64,000 nucleotides of DNA from NCBI RefSeq assembly GCF_902635505.1, contig NC_045429.1:433345669-433409668 (forward strand), read 5' to 3'. Below, one piece after another: positions 58,493 to 64,000 of this stretch. The position numbers were made by a program, and so were the translations under genes. The stretch's first letter is position 1. Each line of letters opens with the position of its first letter. The DNA comes from Sarcophilus harrisii (lineage: Eukaryota; Chordata; Mammalia; Dasyuromorphia; Dasyuridae). Under the pieces are notes generated by a model. It saw nothing but the letters and a program-made list of their open reading frames with translations, searched no databases and was not told the DNA's origin.

Positions 58493-59149
58493 CTGAGACA
58501 GGGAGAGAAACATACAGCCCGGGTGAGATCTGAAAGGCCGACCTCAGTGATCCCATGCATAAAATGGGACAACAGCACCAGACCTGCTTTTTACAGGAAG
58601 GTCAGAAGGGACAGCAGGGAAAAAAAAAAGGGCTTTTGGTCAGTCATCACAATACAATACAAAGAGTGCTGGATTTGGAGTCAGCAGCGGAAAAATTGGG
58701 TGCCTCAGAAGACACCCTCTAACACCCAGCTAGCTGCTTAAAACAGTCTGAGTTTCTTCAGCTGTTTAACTGAACTTCTTAATTATAGCAGAATAATCTA
58801 CCAAAACGCATTTACTAAGAACTTATTATGTGACCTGCATTGTGCTAAGCATTAGAGATACAAAGAAAAGCAAAACTACTATTCCTGCCCTCAAGGAACA
58901 TACAGTTGAAGAGGGGGAGCCAACAGGCCGGTAACTATGTATATATAGTGTGTAAATGGGAAGCGATCTCAGAAGGAAGCAGATGGGATTTCAGCTGTAT
59001 GGAGCCAGGCAAACCAGGAAGTGGGAGTGGAGAAGGAGAGCACGTATAGGGTAAGAGTCTGTACAAACAACCAAGTTGGGAAACAATTCCTATGTGGGGA
59101 ACAGACACAAGAGCTAAACAGAGGGTTTTATATTTGACCTTTCAGGGAG

Positions 59150-59735
59150 GAAGAAATCACTGGAGTTTGCTGAATGAGGGTGATGGTACCAGGGAGGAGG
59201 GATCCACTGGAGTACCCTGAGTGAGGGTGATGGTACCAGGGAGGAGGGATCCACTGGTTTATTGAGTAAGGGTGATAGGGATCCACTGGAGTATCCTGAG
59301 TAAGGGTGGTAGTACTAGGGAGGAGGGATCCACTAGAGTACCCTGAGAGTAAGGGTGGTGGTACCAGGGAGAAGGGATCCACTGGAGTACCTTGAGTAAG
59401 GGTGACAGTACCAGGTACTGGTGTACCCTGAGAGTAAAAGTGGTGGTATAAGGGAAGAGGGATCCACTGGTTTACTGAGTAAGAGTGATAGTACCAGGGA
59501 GAAGGAATCCATTGGAGTACACTAAGTAAGGGTGACAGTACCAGGGAGGAGGGATCCATTGTAGTACACTGAATAAAGGTAATGGTAACAGGGAGGAGGG
59601 ATCCACTGGAGTACCCTGAGTAAGGGTGATAGTGCTAGGGAGGAGGGATCCACTAGAGTACACTGAGTAAGGGTGATGGTAATAGGGAGAAGGGATCCAC
59701 TAGAGATTACTGAGTAAGAGTGGTAGTTTCAGGGT
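59150..59735 (+). repeat. Minisatellite, about 12 units of 47 bp
   Basis: Unit close to GAGTAAGGGTGATGGTACCA then GGGAGGAGGGATCCACTGGA then GTACCCT. The word GGATCCACT, or a one-base variant, recurs at about 59,199, 59,246, 59,279, 59,325, 59,374, 59,459, 59,505, 59,551, 59,599, 59,646 and 59,693. Some units are shortened. It gives a false Pro/Leu/Ser-rich frame on the minus strand. Confidence 0.95.
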
Positions 59736-60399
59736 CAGATAAGGAAGATCTCTTTGGTATTTGAGTGAAGCATGGACCAAGTGGGGAAAGACTGGAAGCA
59801 GAGAACCCAATCTAAATCTTATCAAAGTAGTCCAAGAGGGAGATGACGGGAGCTTGCAAACAGCAGGGATGGGTGCCAAACAAAGGAGTGGAGAGAAAGG
59901 TTTTCTACTATGGGAATAATATTAGGAAATGAGAATACCATTTAAAATACAAATAGCAATAAAGCCTTTTTGTTGTTTTTTAAGAAAAAAGAATTATTGT
60001 ATTTTTTTTCTCTGCTTCCCTTTATAAGCATAAAAACTCTTATGGTTAGGGATTTGAAACCTAACACAAATGAGGAGACTGAGTCCATCTAGTCATCTTT
60101 GGTAGGGACAAGCCATCAAGGATGGATCAATTCCATCTAAAGATACTGAGAGAAAATATATGACTGTTCAGCTGTCCATCATGATGTCTGTTAAAAAACA
60201 AACAAACAAAAAAAAAAAAAACTCTGGAGAACATGGAGGCGGCCCAGGCTTTGAGCCAAGCCTTTGGCTCTCTCCATTCTCAACAGGGAAGGAAACTAGT
60301 CTTTAAATAATAGGTTCAGGAGTTTGACTTTACTTTGTGGCAAAATTCTAGAATGTATGATTAAAAGGGATGGCTTGCAAGCACTCTGAGAAACAGCAG

Positions 60400-62360
60400 C
60401 TATTACAAGTCAACAAGCGCACATCAAAAACAAGTCCTACCTGACTAACCTCTTTTTCTCCTTTGACAAAAGTTTACCACTACATTTGTACAACAAGGGA
60501 ATGCAGTAGAGCTACAATTTCCTGGTAGATAAGACACAAAGGTTAAAAAGATAGATAACACAGTTAGTGGGATTCAGAACTTAAATATCCAAACTCAAAG
60601 AGTGGTGATTTAATGGACTGATATCAAACTGGTGGAAGTTCTCTAGTGAAATGCCCCCAAAACTCTTCCATGGCCTAGCTCTATTCCATACTTTTAAGAT
60701 TGCTATCATTAGATTGCAAGTTAATTCTATTCTCTCATTAGAGCTTTATAGGATATGGTTTTAAGGCCCTCACCATGCTGGTCCCCTTTCTTTGGCCACA
60801 TTCTAAATTGTCAACGTCCTTACCAAAATGTAGCATCCAGAACTTAACATAATACTCTATAGTGCCCATAGCATAAAGTCTAAGCAGGCTTTTGCAGCTT
60901 ACCCTGGCTAGAAAAAGAGAAAAAAGCGTAGGATGTGGAGCCACAGGACCTGGTTTCAAATCCTGTTTCTGCCACTTACTACGCTGCCTGTAAAGGTTTA
61001 AAGATATTCCAGCTCCCTGAAGATAGGGTCTTTCACTTTTGTCTTTCTGTCTCTAACACTTAACAGAGAGCCTGGTATGAAGTACAAATGAAAAAGGATC
61101 TATTTAGCATTTATTGTGTAGCAAGCATGCAATAAGTGCTGAGGATAGATTTTGTTTGTAAATAGCAGAAAGGCAAGACAGTTCTGGCTCTCTAGAAGCC
61201 CATTTGCTAATATGGGAAGACAATATACATAAGCAAGTTTCATCTGCTGCTAAATGCCTTGCATGAAGGGATGGATGGCATAATTATTAAATTAGCAGAT
61301 AGCCTAGAGCTGGGAAATTTAGCTAACATACTGAGTGATGGAATCAGGATCCAAAAAGATCTAACAAGTTCAAATGATGGGCCAAGTGTAATAAGGTTCC
61401 ATTTATCCCAATTAAATTTTGAGCCCTAAATTTGGGTTGGGGGGAAAAAAGAATCCTTACACAAATACAGAAAAAAATAGACATGGGCAAATCACATGAG
61501 AAGGACCTGGGGAAGGTGGGTTAGTGGACAAGGGGCGGGGCAGTGTCATGACAAGCTTATGCAATCTTAGGCCAAATTAACATAAGATTCCTAGTTTCCA
61601 AGATAAAGACAAACCATACATTAACAAATAGCATTTACATAAAGCTTTTGGATGTGCAAAGTATTTTATAAATATTGTTTCATTTGATCCTCACAATAAC
61701 AGGTGCTATCATTATTACTTCCATTTTACAGATGGGCAAACTGAAGTAAGCAGAAGTCTCAAATAATTTGTCCAGGGTCATCCAGCTAGCAAGCGTCTGA
61801 GACACAAGAAGATTCTTGATTCCAGGCCCAGCACTCTCTCCACTTCACTACTAATTGCCCCAGTGACACTTTATAATTTCAACATAGAGCTATAAAGGAC
61901 CTGAGAGATGATTTATTATTTGTTTATTTAAATTTTGTTTAACATATTTAAATTTATTTATTTATTTGTTTGTTTAAATAGGTAAATGGAGGTCCAGAGA
62001 GGTGAAGTGACTTGAACCTATAGACAGTAAGTGGCAAAGCAAGAACTTGAAACCAGGTCTCTTGATTCCAAATCTCATGCTTTGTGCACCAAGGTGGGCT
62101 GCAGAGACCCACTGTACTGGACCTTTGGTCAATACCCAAATGGAATATTATGTTAAGGTTTGAATGCTTCCTTTTAGCAAGGACATTGACAAGAGTAATG
62201 GGTGTCAAAAGGTAGGTGACCAGAAGGGGCTGGGGGATAGGTGAGACTCTTAAAATCATGTCCCATGAGGAGTTACTGAAGGAATTGGCTGTTTTACTTG
62301 GAGAAGATTAAAAGGTCTGGAGTAGGAAGAAAGGAAGGATGGATAACTACATGTAAGTGT
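60400..62360 (+). mobile_element. CR1/L3-type LINE, split by later insertions
   Basis: Three blocks in consistent order resemble the CR1/L3 reverse-transcriptase end: 60,400-60,710 (aacaagtcctacctgactaa; gtggaagttctctagtgaaa), 61,256-61,580 (aaggatggatggcat-like, attagcagat, atccaaaaagatctaacaag; gcaatcttaggccaaattaa), and 62,095-62,360 (gcagagacccactgtactgg; aaggacattgacaagagtaa-like; ttacttggagaagattaaaa). The gaps hold LINE2/MIR pieces (60,720-61,250) and a reverse MIR plus others (61,620-62,075). Old and non-coding. Confidence 0.65.
61620..61862 (-). mobile_element. MIR/THER CORE-SINE inside the CR1/L3 LINE
   Basis: Reverse text: tagcatttacataaagcttt, catttgatcctcacaataac, ttccattttacagatgggca, gtccagggtcatccagctag. 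Near full length. Confidence 0.9.
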
Positions 62361-62850
62361 CTGATGGACTCCCAGAAACTGGGTTCAGGCCCCACTTCTG
62401 ACATACTAGCTATGCGGCTCTATCTTACCACCAAAAACAGAAGTGCTATTTACAAACAAAATCATACCATGCAAAGCCAGGCCTTCTCAACCATAAGATG
62501 ATGTAAATTAAATTACTGATGTGCAAATCAGATGTGATTTGTATATTATTATGGTTATATATGTGATACTGTTTAGTTTACAAGATTCACTAAGTAGAAT
62601 AACAATGAGCTATAGCATAAAATTCATTATACATACCTCCCTATTATGACTCCTATGAAAAAACAATGGGGAAGACCATCAGGAAGAACTAAGAAACAAA
62701 GTGAAGAAGAGAACCAAGGAGCTGGGTTCAAGTGCGGACTCTTTTTTATTACCTGTGTGATATGGGGTCAAATCATTTGCTTTCTCTGGGCCTCTTATTT
62801 TTTCATCTATAAAACGATACCATGGCCACTAAAGTTTCTAAATCTGTGGT

Positions 62851-62852
<2 letters not shown>

Positions 62853-62883
<31 letters not shown>
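62853..62883. repeat. (TC)n(TA)n microsatellite
   Basis: TC run followed directly by a TA run. Confidence 0.95.
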
Positions 62884-62884
<1 letters not shown>

Positions 62885-62924
62885 TTGAGAGCAGGGATTG
62901 GTTTTTTGTTTGTTTGTTTTCTAG

Positions 62925-63182
62925 GAGGTACAGATGACAGAGCACTGGGTTTGAAGTCAAGAGACCCGAATGCAAATTCAACCTTCAACATTTACTGGCT
63001 ATGTGATATTAGGCAAGTCACTTAACCTGTATGCCTCAGTTTCCTCAACTGTAAGAGAGAGATAATTAATAGTACCTAAGTATCACGGCACACTTTTGAG
63101 GATCAAAAGAGACTGCAGAGCACTTAGGATAGCTTCTATACTGGAACACAGGTGCTTAACAAATGCTTATTGATGGATCTAA
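62925..63182 (+). mobile_element. MIR/THER CORE-SINE, near full length
   Basis: Reads cagagcactgggtttgaagt, gatattaggcaagtcactta, cctcagtttcctcaactgta, then the tail ggtgcttaacaaatgcttat. A partial second MIR follows at about 63,190-63,290. Confidence 0.93.
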
Positions 63183-64000
63183 AGGGTTGTAATCCTGCCT
63201 CAGATTTCCTACCTATATGACCCCAGGCAAGTCATTCAATCTCTGGACCTCAGTTCACTCATCTCTCAGACCAGAGGTTTACACTGGATACTTTCATTCT
63301 AAATCAATTAATTGGAAGCACTTTCACCCTTAACTTTAAGGACAGCAGGATTTGCCAACAACCCCAAGAAGAAAAAGACATTCACATGGCTTCAGATCTG
63401 GAATAGGGTGCGCAGAGAAAATGTTTATAATGGCTGAGTTGGCTGGGAAAGTCCCTGGGGGTGTTTTTTCAATGGTACCCCCCTCCCAGTGAGGGACTCA
63501 TCACGCCCTCTCCCCTTCCCTACAGCTTCGCTATAAGGACTGGTGATAACATCATCACCATTATTTATATGGTATTTTAGGTTCCAGGAGACAGAATGCG
63601 ATGTATATTTTGGGACATGGCCCAGGCAGGAATTTGTTTAGTTCTCCTGGGTATTTCTGTTCCAATGATTTTTATTTTAAAACGGTAGAGAAAAGAATGC
63701 TGTTAACTGGAAGAAATAAAATTAAACTGAAGTAAAAAGCAATCTCGAGTCCTGAGGAGACAGGACTTCCCCATTCCCATTCCACATCTGGAAGCTAGAT
63801 TCAGCGTTTGGGGGAATCCAGCAGCTTTCGAAAGAATGTGAGACATCCCCCCACACGGGGAGTGGAATGCAGAAATATGGCGGGGAGGCTGCCCGCCGTG
63901 GCTAATGTGAGACACGCTGACTGGCTCAGGCCAGGCAGTTCCTATTTCAGGGCTTGGTGGCTGGCTCCCTTCCGAGTGGTGGAGAAATGCACCTGGAGCT

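Larger units (their letters stand above)
58493..64000. other. Upstream RAB11FIP4 intron (window ends inside it)
   Basis: At least 5.5 kb with no exon matching the missing N-terminus. It holds a LINE2-like piece (about 58,800-58,910), the 47-bp minisatellite, a split CR1/L3 LINE, MIR copies and a TC/TA microsatellite. The last 250 bases (63,750-64,000) show no recognised repeat. Confidence 0.7.

Noticed and set aside
59128-59663. 143-codon minus frame with Pro/Leu/Ser repeats
   Set aside because: Translation of the 47-bp minisatellite. The unit length is not a multiple of three, and stops or shifts break the frame.

Overview
The window is vertebrate, and almost certainly marsupial, nuclear DNA. 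The evidence is a vertebrate spliced gene, two CpG islands, and repeats typical of marsupials: L1-family LINE 3' ends, tRNA-like SINEs with the head GGCAGCTAGGTGG, MIR/THER-type CORE-SINEs, LINE2 and CR1/L3 fragments. Alu elements are absent. Whether the animal is a dasyurid, another Australian marsupial or an opossum cannot be settled by eye.

The right part (about 34.5-58.5 kb) carries the 3' part of RAB11FIP4 on the minus strand. Twelve coding exons, with GT/AG borders that join in frame, give 523 residues: an acidic linker, a Cys-containing segment, a long coiled coil and the C-terminal Rab11/Arf-binding domain. The upstream exons, which encode the EF-hand region in relatives, must lie beyond base 64,000. 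The last exon appears to run on as a very long 3' UTR to about 34.5 kb. That stretch holds a 7SL RNA retrocopy in the sense direction, a fresh-looking antisense L1 with a 3' transduction, and a 20-base G run in the mRNA sense.

Downstream of the gene in its transcription direction lie a tRNA-Thr(CGT) gene in a CpG island (21.6 kb) and the miR-193a precursor (2.55-2.64 kb) next to a larger CpG island (2.9-4.5 kb) that is its likely promoter. All three are on the minus strand. From memory, human 17q11.2 has the same order, RAB11FIP4 - tRNA-Thr-CGT - MIR193A, so the block looks like old conserved synteny.

The rest (most of 4.6-21 kb, 22.8-34 kb, the introns, and 58.5-64 kb) is intergenic or intronic DNA filled with repeats. 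It includes a plus-strand L1 nested in a minus-strand L1 with target-site duplications (13.6-15.3 kb), a CR1/L3 LINE split by later insertions (60.4-62.4 kb), a 47-bp-unit minisatellite (59.15-59.73 kb), a tandem duplication in which only one copy grew a TA microsatellite (51.56-52.09 kb), and a near-perfect 22-bp hairpin (46.37-46.42 kb). No other protein-coding gene is supported. The many other open frames lie in repeats, purine tracts or CpG islands.
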